Shown one piece after another: positions 1-10,250 of a stretch of 64,000 nt of DNA. The stretch is from Actinernus sp. WN-2022 (lineage: Eukaryota; Cnidaria; Anthozoa; Actiniaria; Actinernidae): positions 224,912-288,911 of the forward strand of contig JAOWCC010000033.1 of NCBI GenBank assembly GCA_030867875.1, read 5' to 3'. The notes below the pieces were generated by a model that saw nothing but the letters and a program-made list of their open reading frames with translations, was not told where the DNA came from and searched no databases. How positions within the stretch are numbered: position 1 is the stretch's first letter; every line of letters starts with the position of its first letter. Both the position numbers and the translations under genes were made by a program.

Positions 1-75
1 TTGTACTCTCTGTCTTGTCTTGTTTCGTCTCTTCGTTTGTTTGCTTGTATACGTATATTCTTTTGTCCCTTTATT
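1..75. repeat. Left-flank fragment of the large duplication (copy A side)
   Basis: These 75 bases are repeated at 43859-43933, immediately before the copy-B junction. In copy B the next base continues directly into the sequence that in copy A starts at 6770. So the duplicated unit extends leftwards beyond the window, and copy A differs from B here by the 76-6769 segment. No gene is seen in it. Confidence 0.9.
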
Positions 76-1065
76 ACTCGGGCCAGGCCTTCGGCCGAGG
101 CACGAGTCGGAAATCGCAAGTGTTTTATTATTATTTGTTATTTTTTGTGTCGCTGAAATGCGCCAGCAACCAATCAGATTACACAGGAGCCCATTGTTCG
201 ATTCCCAACACGTGACATGATCAACCAATCAGATTCGACACCCGCCCGATCTTGGTTGTGGTAACACCGCGGCAAAACGACTGCGCATGCGTCACTTTTC
301 GTCTCGTGGCTTGAAACAAGATGGCGGCCAGGATAGAGGCTGAAAGTTCGTTTCTGCGTTAAGTCCTGGCAAATAAAATTCTAAAGATCTCTGTGGCACT
401 TGAAGTTTGGGAGCCACGGATCTGTGCAAGTGGTGGATAGATTGATCGTGTGTTGCAGATGAACAGAACCAAGTACGATCTCATTCTCGACAAAGTCAAG
501 AACCTTAACAAGAACCGCCGAAGAATCTTACAAAAGTTACAGTTACTTTGAGCATATATACAGTTGACTGCCTCTGGCATGGCATGCAGTAGTGAGTGGA
601 GTACGAGTTTTCAATTGGTGTGCTTCACGGTTTAAAAGATTTTGCCAAGAAAAGCGTAAAAAATATGAATGTATTTTTTTACCAACGTGTGGCTTGCGAA
701 AGATGAGTTGGAAGAAACCATTTGAAACACTATAATGATCCAACATGAATGGGCTGATTTTTGTAGAGAAGTAGCTTTGTGGTTGTTGGTTTACTTGTGA
801 ATTCCCATTTCAAGCTATAATGATTGGTAGTGGGCAGGATCTTTACTGTTACTATTTAGATTAAATATGTCATTCAGAGGCCTTCACCTCAAAACCTTAT
901 ATTTTATTGGATCCCATTTGGATTGCAATGACAAAGAATTCCATTGTTTTAGGGTTAGGGTTTGTATTGTTTGGATAGCCAGTACTATTCCAGGTTCCGA
1001 GGAGGTGAAGGCTACCCCCCATATTACCCTCATCAAATGTGTCAAGTTATAGGGGGAGGATTTTG

Positions 1066-1086
1066 GTATATATATATATATATATA
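1066..1086. repeat. (TA)n microsatellite
   Basis: About ten TA dinucleotides in a row, followed by non-repetitive sequence. Confidence 0.9.
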
Positions 1087-1306
1087 ACCGATAGAAGGCA
1101 TAGGTCACAAGATAGGTGAGCACTATCAGGGTTTTCAATAACATTGAAGTAAGTGGCAAAACTTGAAGAGTAGGTGGCGAGCATCTATTTTTTGGGGAAT
1201 TTTTCAATCAAAGTAGGTGGCGATTTCATATAAAATACCCGGCGAGATTCGCCGGCTGCTGGCTTCTATTAAAAACCCTGCACTATATAACACAGGCTGA
1301 GTCCAT

Positions 1307-1378
1307 GTCTCCGTAGTGCAGTGGTTAAGCCATCTACTTTCTATGCTGTGTTTCGAGGGTTTGAGTCCCAGTAGGTGC
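1307..1378 (+). repeat. tRNA-like SINE head (candidate)
   Basis: The sequence has an A-box-like stretch (TAGTGCAGTGGTTAAGCC) and, about 35 bases later, a B-box-like GGTTTGAGTCC, the spacing of a tRNA internal promoter. No proper acceptor stem closes it, so a tRNA-derived SINE fragment is more likely than a functional tRNA. The body and tail of such a SINE are not identified. Confidence 0.45.
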
Positions 1379-2018
1379 CCATAATAGATTTTTCTCTTGT
1401 CTTTTCTTGTTTACTTGTGAGCTCTAATCATCAATTAGCTCTAAAGCATAGGTTTACAGACCAGTCACAATTTTTCAAATTATCGGTTAAGCTTTTGTAT
1501 TTCAATGTAGATCATGACTGGTATAACCCTCATTATCTGTTGCTCTGGATGAGGGATTGATATGCAGATGGTGAAAGAAGGGTAATGCACAGCATAGTCT
1601 GTGTTCTCACCAGAATTTTGTAGCTTGGGATCCAAGCTAGCCCTCTAGTATATCATTTTTTAGTGCACCATTTCAAAAACAAATGTGAAAATCCCGCAGT
1701 GGCATGGTCTGGTGTGAACACTGCATAGTCCAGGCCTGTAGCCAGACTAAAATGATGCACTAAAATGAAAATGGTGACCAAACCAAAGAAAATGTTGACA
1801 GGAAAACACCAAAACGATGCTTGTAACTTGTGGAAGGTCATTGCTTTGTAACTCTTGCAACCTCATTGGACAGGTGAAGTCCTGAAATACTATTGGACCC
1901 CTCAACTTCAAGCGATTTTATTTTTATTTTTTATTTTTACCTCTGCCTCATACTGGCTATGGGCCTGTAGTAAATCTAAAGCCCTGCACCCCTCCCGGGA
2001 CGTAGCAGGAATTATTAA

Positions 2019-2591
2019 AGGAGAACTGTACTCTAAAATTAACCTATTTTTAAAGAACCTATTTTTGTTGTTGTATTGCATTTTGTAATTTAAAGGAAGG
2101 TCCTTGAATATCAACAAATTGTGAGTTTTGACTTCAAACACTGCTGGCAGCACAATTAATGTACATGTGTCAGTGGCTATTTCATGACAGTATACAAGGA
2201 AGAGTTGCCCTCCAGCCTCGTAAACTCTGTTAATTTTAGAGATTTTTTTTTTTCTGGCATTAACTTGAAAGATATGGGGATGAAACTTGCACACGTTACT
2301 ATTTTTGGCTTGCTCTTTACAATTTTGGCATCCATTTTGAGAGCAGCAGTACCATATACTTGATTGAAAAAGCACAATTTTTTCCAGTTCTTTCTAAACT
2401 TATCTTCCTTGTATGCTACATTATAAATACTAACATCCCAATTCTATGCCACAGAGCTGGAGCCCAAATTTCCTCCAAAATTATTATTTTTAAATAAAGT
2501 GCAACATGAGAAAAATAAATGAAAATTAAATTATTATCCATACCTTCAAGATTAATTTAAAAATAAGTCAATTTTATGGTACAGTTCTCCT
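2019..2591. mobile_element. TTAA-flanked MITE with AGGAGAACTGTA termini
   Basis: The left end AGGAGAACTGTA and the right end TACAGTTCTCCT are perfect inverse complements over 12 bases, and similarity continues inwards for roughly 25 more. Both sides are flanked by TTAA (2015-2018 and 2592-2595), the target duplication expected for piggyBac or Kolobok transposases. There is no coding capacity. The AGG start resembles the AGGG start of the larger TTAA element at 32390, so it could be mobilised by the same superfamily; that is inference. Confidence 0.75.
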
Positions 2592-3390
2592 TTAACTTGA
2601 TTACCTGGTAGATGTAATGACAGCCCACAGAAATGGGGCCACCAGACGCCTCGACTTGCCAAAAATCCCTGGTGACTTCAATGACTGCTATTTGCTCTCC
2701 CCAGGCACCTTAGCTTTTTAGTGTCAGCCAGCAAGAAATCTGTCATGAAACCATGATAACCAGTCTGTTTTCTCACATGGTTGATTAGTTCCTGTAAAAA
2801 CTAGTGTTGATCTGTGTCCATGGGGAAGATAAAACACTGCCATAATCAAATGAATGACATTTCAAATGCTTGCCCTTTGTCAGAACAAAAGAGGAAATTG
2901 TGGGTGTGGAAATTGTTTATCAAGTGTTGAGTGCAGGATTACCACTGAGGAAGCATGTACTCATGCACGACCAGATGAAGGATCAAAGGAAATTTCCCCA
3001 TCCAATATAGAAATACTAATAGGTGAAATCAAAAATCCTGATCAATGCTGATTTAAAAACTTTAATTATGTGTTTTCTCACATAACTGTAAGTATGGGTA
3101 CGTGACAAACAACAGCTCTTTTTCACACAATATACAACACATGACTAATATGAATAGCAGGCAATTCATATGAAATAGAACAATTATTCTATTTGTTATC
3201 CTTGTTATTAATATTAACTTCGTACAATCTTACTATTAATAATCCTGTACTTCCATATCATGTTTCATACAATTTAATTGTTCACATTGTTCATCATATA
3301 AGACCATACTAAACAATTTATTAGCATTGTTTACATATTTAATAAAATAAATATGAATTCAGGTGCTGCTTGCAATAGGTTATATTACAG

Positions 3391-3569
3391 TTGCATCTGT
3401 GAATAGCAGTTTCAGCGATATTGACCCAAATGCCTCACATGAGTGATGGTTTCAATGGTGCTTCACAAGAGACCTGTGATAATCATGGTCCTAAATGTGC
3501 TTCATTATTACATGTATCGAAGTGAGGCAATCGGGTCAATACTGCTGAAACTGCTATTTGTTGACGCAA
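3391..3569. repeat. Inverted-repeat MITE
   Basis: Two arms of about 47 bases face each other (TTGCATCTGTGAATAGCAG at 3391 against its imperfect complement ending at 3569), with both arms also containing a GCCTCAC/GTGAGGC pair. The loop of about 85 bases has no gene. Flanking duplication is unclear. Confidence 0.65.
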
Positions 3570-4108
3570 CTAATAATAATATTATCAGCTATTGCTAATA
3601 CACAAGCACATTACTAGTATGTCAAAATGTGGTTGCCTGTATATATGCTAGTTCTCACCTGTTGGGTACGTGTTCTCTTTTGGTATGGCTTACATTTGTA
3701 TTTAATAAAGGGGTGGTTAAAAAATGTCAGAAGTTGCTTTGAAGAGTATCAGACCACCAAGTTCCTGGTCTGTACCGGCACACTGTCAAACTTATAATGT
3801 GAACTTCCAACTAGTATGAACTAAATACTGGAAGAGTGCTAGCTATACTTGCCTATGCATAGTGCTCGTAGGTGCACAAGTGTAACTGTAATAACTAAAT
3901 AAAATTAAATATATATCTAATTTAGATATTATGGTGCTGGTGAATCTCTATAAATAAGAGCAGGTGGGTTTCAGAAAGAGCTAGTAATAATATTATTGAA
4001 TCCGAGTTTAATACCCAGCTAGACAGAGATTCCTTGGGTATAAATTCGAGTGTTAGCCCTTTGTTGATTTTAATTGTTCTCTGCATAATCGTCTGGCATG
4101 GCAAACAC

Positions 4109-4191
4109 TAGCCTGCGTAGCAAGCCCAGGGGGAATGGAACCCCCTCTTCCCCAATCTTCTCCATTCCCCCTGGGCTTGCTACGCAGGCTA
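4109..4191. mobile_element. 83-bp perfect hairpin MITE with 9-bp target duplication
   Basis: The element starts TAGCCTGCGTAGCAAG and ends with the exact complement; arms of about 31 bases are separated by a short pyrimidine-rich loop. It is flanked by the identical 9-mer GGCAAACAC at 4100-4108 and 4192-4200. The TSD length suggests a Mutator-like or related transposase. No coding capacity. Confidence 0.85.
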
Positions 4192-5362
4192 GGCAAACAC
4201 AAGAACTAATGGGGAGCTGAACGTCTCTGATGAGTTCTTTATAAAAATTTAGTCAAGGAATACAGTTTACCTTGGCATTCTCTTGCTTGACGATGATCCA
4301 CTGTTCGTTTATGTCTTTCCCATTCACAGCATTCGTAAGACTCGCGGTTTTCTAATACATACTAGCAAAGCAGCAAGACTCCATATTAAACTCGTAAGCA
4401 CAACTTCGCTCGTGATTTTCAACACGGGTGCAAGCACGAAAGCATGGGGTGCAAAAGACAGGAGATAGAATGAACAATAAACTCCTTATGTTGAACTTTT
4501 GAGGCTTAACTTTTACTTCTCCACCTTAACTTTTTCAAAATACCAGGCCGGAAACGTTTGTTGTTGACAAAACTAAATGGTTTCAACAGGGAAGAGTGCA
4601 GGACAGGAAGTTGAAGGCCGCGCGTGCGCAATGCGTTTTGCCGCGGTGTCGGTTGTGGTCTGCTGCCAAGTCAGCAACGGAGCGAAGATTAACCATTATT
4701 TTGCTGAAACCAAAGGTTTCTTCGAATGAAATACCAAGTGGTTAACTTTCCTCCCTTCCTCCGTTGTCATGTTCAGTTATTCTAGGGCTGACAGGACTTT
4801 TAGGGGCATTCAATGGAAAATTCTCACATTTACGAAAGGGATGTGGCGATCCAAATAGCGCACAGCAACTGAGCAAGCTACGTCTTCTACTGCCGGCCGG
4901 ATGAGTGATGGTTTTCGTCCAATAATCCACGGAAGTGGAAGTGAACAGTGATTGACCCTGCTTTGAACGCGAACGGAAATCAGAACTGGTGAGGTTGTAA
5001 TTATGTGTTTACATGTGATATATCATATGCGCACACAAATCTTGCTTGTTCCCTACTTTAAAAATGTTAGTAAGTGTAATGGTGACTGTAATTCGAACTG
5101 GAAATGAAATCGTCCGTAAGTTGACTTGTATGTGACTTTATAGAGACCAAGAAGAAAAAGTTAAAATCGATCGTCAAAACAATAACAGAACTCGGAAGAT
5201 ACAGAGAGGCATTCGAATTTACTACGAATTATACCCATAAACAGAACTGGATATGACTTACAAACCGAGAATACCGAATTAAAATTGAATTGGATGTGAA
5301 ACTGTCAAAAGAAGAGCAGGATTTGTTGTGTAAAGCCATACTGGAGAGTACAATTATATAAG

Positions 5363-5644
5363 TTATGGCTCTATCAATTCCAAACCTGCCCCTTCCCCCC
5401 CCCCCCCCTGGATATTTGTAGGGCATCAACACTGTGGGGTCAAGTGCTCCATGGTGGGGCTTTGGTACGGGTGCAAATCTCTTATCAAATTCGCTATTTT
5501 GACTCTTTCTACAAATGAATTCCTCACCCTGCCAACTTTTGTTTGCTCCAAAATGTCTCACCCCTGGGACAAAAACTCAGTCAAATGCCCCACTTATGCC
5601 CCCCACCCTTGGGGGATGGGCAGGTTTGGAATTGGTAGAGCTAT
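5363..5644. repeat. Inverted-repeat MITE with internal poly-C
   Basis: An arm at 5363-5391 reading towards CCAAACCTGCCCC is matched in inverse at about 5613-5644 (GGGCAGGTTTGGAATT). A C-run sits just inside the left arm at about 5395-5407. A diverged relative of one arm occurs near 35665-35695. No gene. Confidence 0.6.
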
Positions 5645-5976
5645 ACACAGATACTGGAACTGATTAAAACAATCATAAATAGAATTGGGTGTGGAGATTT
5701 ATTTACCAAGCGAACACTGTTGCCCTGAAAAATATGTCGAAAAAGTCAACTTGACTGAAGAAAGAAGACAAAGAAGTATTTATGTTTTTATGTTTTCAGA
5801 TAACGAATTGAAGTGATATATAATTTATATGCATTCACTTGTATACTGATATTATTATTACAGTCATGAACAGACAATATTTAGCTTAATTAGTGACATA
5901 TTTTAATTGATATTAATCTAAATCATGTTCTACATTTGTTTCGATTTTTTAATTACAAGGAGGGCCACGCATTTCT

Positions 5977-6043
5977 TAGCCTCCCCCGCAGTCGTTTTTA
6001 CGGGCTCATACCTAGCCCCTAAAAACGACTGTGGTGGAGGCTA
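5977..6043. mobile_element. 67-bp hairpin MITE with 9-bp target duplication
   Basis: The element starts TAGCCTCCC and ends GGAGGCTA, with arms of about 24 bases sharing the GTCGTTTTTA/TAAAAACGAC core. Flanks are the identical 9-mer CGCATTTCT at 5968-5976 and 6044-6052. The ends and TSD length match those of the hairpin at 4109-4191. Confidence 0.8.
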
Positions 6044-6155
6044 CGCATTTCTATGTGTGTATTAGTTGGTGTTACCCTCTTTAAATAAAGTTAATTTAAT
6101 TTTCCAAGTGGTCTACATGCATGAAATCAATGCACACAATATTTTATTAAACATT

Positions 6156-6392
6156 AGGGACTGGTCAAAAAATTAGCAGGGTAGGTGCAAAGGGGGTGGG
6201 GTGGAGATAAAAAAGTCTAAAAATGTATAACCCTCCCTGGACAATTAGTATGAAATATTTTGACTCTTTCTCCCAATAACCAATCCTTTTTCAGTTGCCC
6301 AATATTTATGACCATCCAGTTTTGGGGATTCAAAACAATATGATCCTCCCCCTTTCACAACCCCTTCCCCTGCTAATTTCTGACCAGTCCCT
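6156..6392. repeat. Inverted-repeat MITE (AGGGACTGGTC ends)
   Basis: The left end AGGGACTGGTCA and the right end TGACCAGTCCCT are inverse complements, and the arms continue with ATTAGCAGGG against CCCTGCTAAT. The interior is G- or C-rich near the arms and AT-rich in the middle. No ORF. Confidence 0.7.
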
Positions 6393-6474
6393 TCAGCGAC
6401 CACCCTTATGCAACCTGGTTTTAATTATCAGTAAAACTTTGTAATTAGAAGCTCCTGTAAGTGACCGTGAGCAC

Positions 6475-6640
6475 CTTTGGAGGTTGAGAATTGTAAGAAG
6501 GTGGAAAATAGCATTTACAAACAGGTTTTACTAACACTACCAATCTCGTACAAGTGCCTTTAAATATTTGTTTGCCATCTAGTACAGCCACATTATTGCA
6601 TTCCTGCAAAAGGTCCATTCCATTATATATAAATTATCAC
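6475..6640. repeat. Dispersed repeat also found in intron 2 of the discoidin gene
   Basis: The stretch containing GGTGGAAAATAGCATTTAC and CTCGTACAAGTGCCTTTAAA recurs at 22344-22480 and at the matching place in copy B, with moderate divergence. Its ends are not resolved. Confidence 0.6.
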
Positions 6641-6790
6641 AAGCATCAGAAGTGAATCAATTATCCGGTCCCCTAGCACAAACCATGTATGACACAAAAA
6701 TATACTAGAACTCCATGTATTAACCTATTTATAGGTGGCCCGAGTTAAGGCCAATCAGGGCCTCTTGTTTAAGTAAGACTGCAACAAACA

Positions 6791-7381
6791 ATGAATGTCG
6801 CGCGGAAATTGGCAGATTCCCTCTTCAGTAAATCCGAAGAAATTTTGCGCAGCATAAAGTACACGCTAAACCTACAAGACGCAGTGAACGCTGATAAAAC
6901 AAAGCTATCATATAGTGCTTTTATCGAGTCTAGGCATATATCTAAGCTCATGGTTTGGGCCCAGAAGATAAGAGAAATAATACTTCGCCTCGGCTACGGC
7001 AATATCTGGCTATATCAAGACAACAACACCAATAATTCCCCTGCACTTATCAATAATATAAAACAAAGAATCCAAGATATAGAACAACAGCATTGGCTAA
7101 GGGAGATAAATGACTCGTAACACAAGGCAAACAAGCTGCGAACATATATAACCTTTAAATCAGCTTAGATGAGAATAAGTAATTACTGCTTGGAAATAGA
7201 AAAACTGAGGAAGATTATTATGCAACACCGTATAAAAGTATCGAGGAAAGATTGTGCCCTCAGTGTATGCAATACAGACATTGAGGACGAAGTCCATTTT
7301 CTATTCAAATTTAGAAAATATGAAGATTTAAGGAAGGACTTAAATCTGTCTGTGCGGGTGGACCTTAAATTTGGTTCGTAA
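6791..7381 (+). pseudogene. Degenerate LINE reverse transcriptase C-terminal fragment (copy A)
   Basis: Two short open stretches, 6791-7120 (109 residues) and 7169-7381 (70 residues), are separated by stops. The join reads NKLRTYITFK and later IEDEVHFLFKFRKYEDLR. The latter resembles the Cys/His-containing C-terminal tail found after the reverse transcriptase of some non-LTR retrotransposons (family knowledge). There is no polymerase core here. The same fragment, almost unchanged, lies at 43955-44545. It begins only about 20 bases after the duplication junction. The family assignment is tentative. Confidence 0.5.
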
Positions 7382-8289
7382 TTTCTCTCTCTCCGCCGTA
7401 CATTATGGATATTCTATTAATGATCTATAGTATGTATTCCATACACTGCGATGATTAATGTCACTATTTATACACGGTATGGCAGACTTAACAGTGTGGG
7501 GTGTAGCTTCGTACACTACGTTTATTGGCCAGATATAAATATTGCATGAGAGTGCACAAAAAGTTGGTTATGTTAGCAACGTTATTTTATTAACGAAATA
7601 ATGAATGATAGAGATTATTTAGCTGTGAAGAAGAGTCATAAGGCACTGTTCATGTTTTATTAGGAGCGGATTTTGTACTTTGCTTGGACAAAAATACATG
7701 TACGCCCCTCCCTCTATATGGTAACATGCTTTGCATGTCCCCATCTCCATGTATATTAACATATACCACAATTTCTGCCCAATATTTCAAAGTCTGTTTT
7801 AATTTTTAAAATCAGGGCCGTAGCAAGACTTGCAAACGCCATCACTACACACACACCGCGGCATAGCGTCACGCGCGTGCCGCTTTTGAAGGGCGGCGCG
7901 CTGGCATCTTCCAAGTGCCGTACGCGTACCTAAAAACTAAGCATGTTAACAAACTCTCAATTGATTTCTGGTACCCCCTAAACCTCCTTCCCCCCCTGTA
8001 TGTAAAACCGGACCGTTCATTTGATTTCTTTGAGAGCACTAATAAGGTTTGATGGCCTCTAATGGTTTCGAAATGAAATACGTTCCACTTTAGCATGCAC
8101 TAAGGAATAATAATAGTCTCCGTTCAAAAAGTTTACATTCAATATAAAAATGATGATAAAAGTAACACGGAAGCACCTTTTTTAAATCGCTCAGTTTTAG
8201 CTCCTGGTAGAATAAAAAGGTGACGTTTGACCGGGGCTTAAAACACGGTAAATATGTTGCTATAGCGTTTAACTATATATTGGAAGCAT
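7382..8289. other. Unannotated stretch shared by both copies
   Basis: No domain-bearing ORF, RNA gene or clear terminal repeat is seen. The matching stretch in copy B is 44546-45453. A GC-rich patch near 7850-7920 contains several CG dinucleotides. Confidence 0.5.
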
Positions 8290-9400
8290 AGACAAAACAT
8301 CATTTAGAAAGTGCGTTTCGTGACCTTAAAAAAAGGAAAAATAAGAAAGGGTATATTTACAAAAATAGCTCGGTCACCCGGGATCACCCCTACAGCCGAG
8401 TTTTTGCTCACGCCGACCATCGTGCCTATGCAGTGTCGACTGCTACTGTTCAGTTTATCTTTAAAATTACTGTTTCTGTTAGAGGCAAACGTTTTTGAAT
8501 AACCTTCAAAAGGCCATCAGGACATTGTAATGGTCATAATCGGTCAAAGAATATGCACTGCCAGTTAGAATACGTGAAGTTTCGGGATGAACTGTTAATT
8601 GACCTTCTGCGGTTGTCAATTGTCAATCACTTGCGGGGCAACTTTATTATACCCGTCTTTAAAATCAAGAAAAAATGAAGTAGAAGTTTGCAAATGCCAT
8701 ACCCTTGAGGTAAGTTGTTTTCCAATTCTCAGGTTTCAATTTAAGCTCGATATTCACGTCCTAAGTTAGCTTTGTAACGGAATCTGCAAAGAGTCGGACA
8801 ATAACAAAGAGTTATATTATGCAAATGACTCGAATTTTATTCAAAATTTCTCCAAATTCGAGGGTTTCGTATGAAGCACAAAGTAAATTACCCATTCCAG
8901 ATTTTACATATGTGTTAGCTCAATGTATAAACACTTCATGGCCAGCGTTTTAGAAAAATCGAAGGTGAGGCACATGGATAAAATTTCCATCGCGATTTTG
9001 ATGTGGAATCAATATTTCTGCCGGTTGAAAAAATACGAGTCCTAAATTGTGATTGCTCGCCACTCAAATTATTGCCAAGATCAAAATTTCAACCCGAATG
9101 AGATGTTAAACCCTTCCTAAATCAATATTTGGGGACAGATTTTTGGAAGGTTGCTTCACTTTTGCATACGAGAGAAGTTTTGAGACCTGCTAATTTCACC
9201 TTGGAATTTGGCTGTTTTGAGGCTGCCGACAGCCAAAATCGATTTTCTCGATTTTCTCGAAATTCGGGCGGTTTTTTGAAAAATAAACTCCAGCACGTTT
9301 ATTTACTTGGTAATACCTATCTGTAGACCTAATATGAGGGAATTATTTTTTTCGAGTTTGGCCACCAGTTGCTCGATATTTACAGGCATTCGCTCTTAAA
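8290..9400. repeat. Dispersed 1.1-kb repeat, copy A member
   Basis: This stretch is present in copy B (about 45454-46564) and, in the opposite orientation and clearly more diverged, at 41489-42600 in the spacer. It includes an AT-rich block with repeated CGATTTTCTCG motifs around 9238-9262. No coding potential is supported and the class is unknown. Confidence 0.75.
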
Positions 9401-9837
9401 GTGCCACTACGATCAAATTTTGACATATCAATGTTTTTGCATATTCATAAAGTAGAATTGCTATGTTATTAGCGGAGAGGAACGGTCTAGGGAGAAACGG
9501 CTAAAAATAACTAGGAGGGCAAGAGAAATGTCCAGAAAAACTAGGAAGGCAGGAGAATTTAATATACAGGGAGGAAGAGAAAAATGGGATATACATTCAT
9601 ACTCTAGGGAGAAATGTTTAAAACTCACTAGGGAGGAGGGAGATTTCACTACGCGTTCCTCTCCACTCTATTACTACCAGTCCAAACCGTTTTTCCGATA
9701 CGACGATGGGAAGTCATATTTTGAACTCTGAGTATATATTGAATGTAAACGTTCGCCATCATTGGAGGCCGTTCCCTTTGTTCAGCATTATTCAGCGTAA
9801 ATGATGCCATACGCGCCACGCTCACCTGCACAACACA
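9401..9837. other. Unannotated stretch shared by both copies
   Basis: Purine-rich sequence with several CTAGGGAG/CTAGGAGG repeats at about 9487-9640. No gene or element boundary is recognised. Bases 9812-9924 are missing from copy B, where the junction falls at about 46969. Confidence 0.5.
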
Positions 9838-9997
9838 AAAAAGGCAAAGGTATTCATTTGTATAGCGCAAATTCTATAAGTTATTTTTGTGATACGGACT
9901 GCTATTGTGGCGCAATGTGCTGCCGTGCAGTTTACAATCGTGAGTGATTGTTAGTACCTCGGAATACCAGGCTGTTGTGTCGGAAGACACTCCCCTA

Positions 9998-10250
9998 CAC
10001 TGTAAATTGAAAAGAGCTGTTTTGACCCCAAAAGCCAAATCAGCTCCAAAGTCACTTGGGCTGATTCGGCCCCTAAAGGAGCCGTTTTGGAAAATCAGGC
10101 CAAATCAGCCCCAATAAAAACTAATTTGTCCCCACGAGTGTCCAATTTGGATCCAAGAATTTCCAATTTGGCCCTTCCTATCAATTCGCCCCTATAAAGA
10201 GTCAAATGCTTTGGCTGATTTGGCCCAACTCTTCCTTGGAGTTAAGTAAT
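9998..10250. repeat. Left subterminal repeat array of the CACTA-like element
   Basis: Several degenerate copies of a CCAAATCAGCCCC / GGGCTGATTTGGCCC motif occur in both orientations. The mirrored array is at about 16050-16370. Such arrays are the usual transposase-binding regions of CACTA elements (family knowledge). Confidence 0.6.

Larger units (their letters stand above)
76..6769. other. 6.7-kb copy-A-specific segment, repeat-rich
   Basis: This segment is absent from copy B, where the flanks join at 43933/43934. Its ends do not form convincing terminal inverted repeats: a 9-base ACTCGGGCC at 76-84 is inverted at 6737-6745, but away from the end. I cannot tell insertion in A from deletion in B. 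It holds several small inverted-repeat elements (listed separately), a TA microsatellite and a tRNA-like SINE head. No convincing protein gene is visible. The ORFs are short and lack recognisable domains. The stretches 87-1060, 1380-2010, 2600-3390, 3570-4100 and 4200-5360 show nothing I can name. Confidence 0.8.

Noticed and set aside
317..560. Possible small gene starting at AAGATGGCGGCCAGG with a downstream open stretch (447-550)
   Set aside because: The first frame closes after 14 codons and no convincing splice pair or domain links it to the second stretch.
250..4660. Weak inverted match GTTTTGCCGCGGTGT between about 255-290 and 4620-4660 as ends of a 4.4-kb element
   Set aside because: Only a short stretch pairs, with mismatches, and no target duplication is visible.
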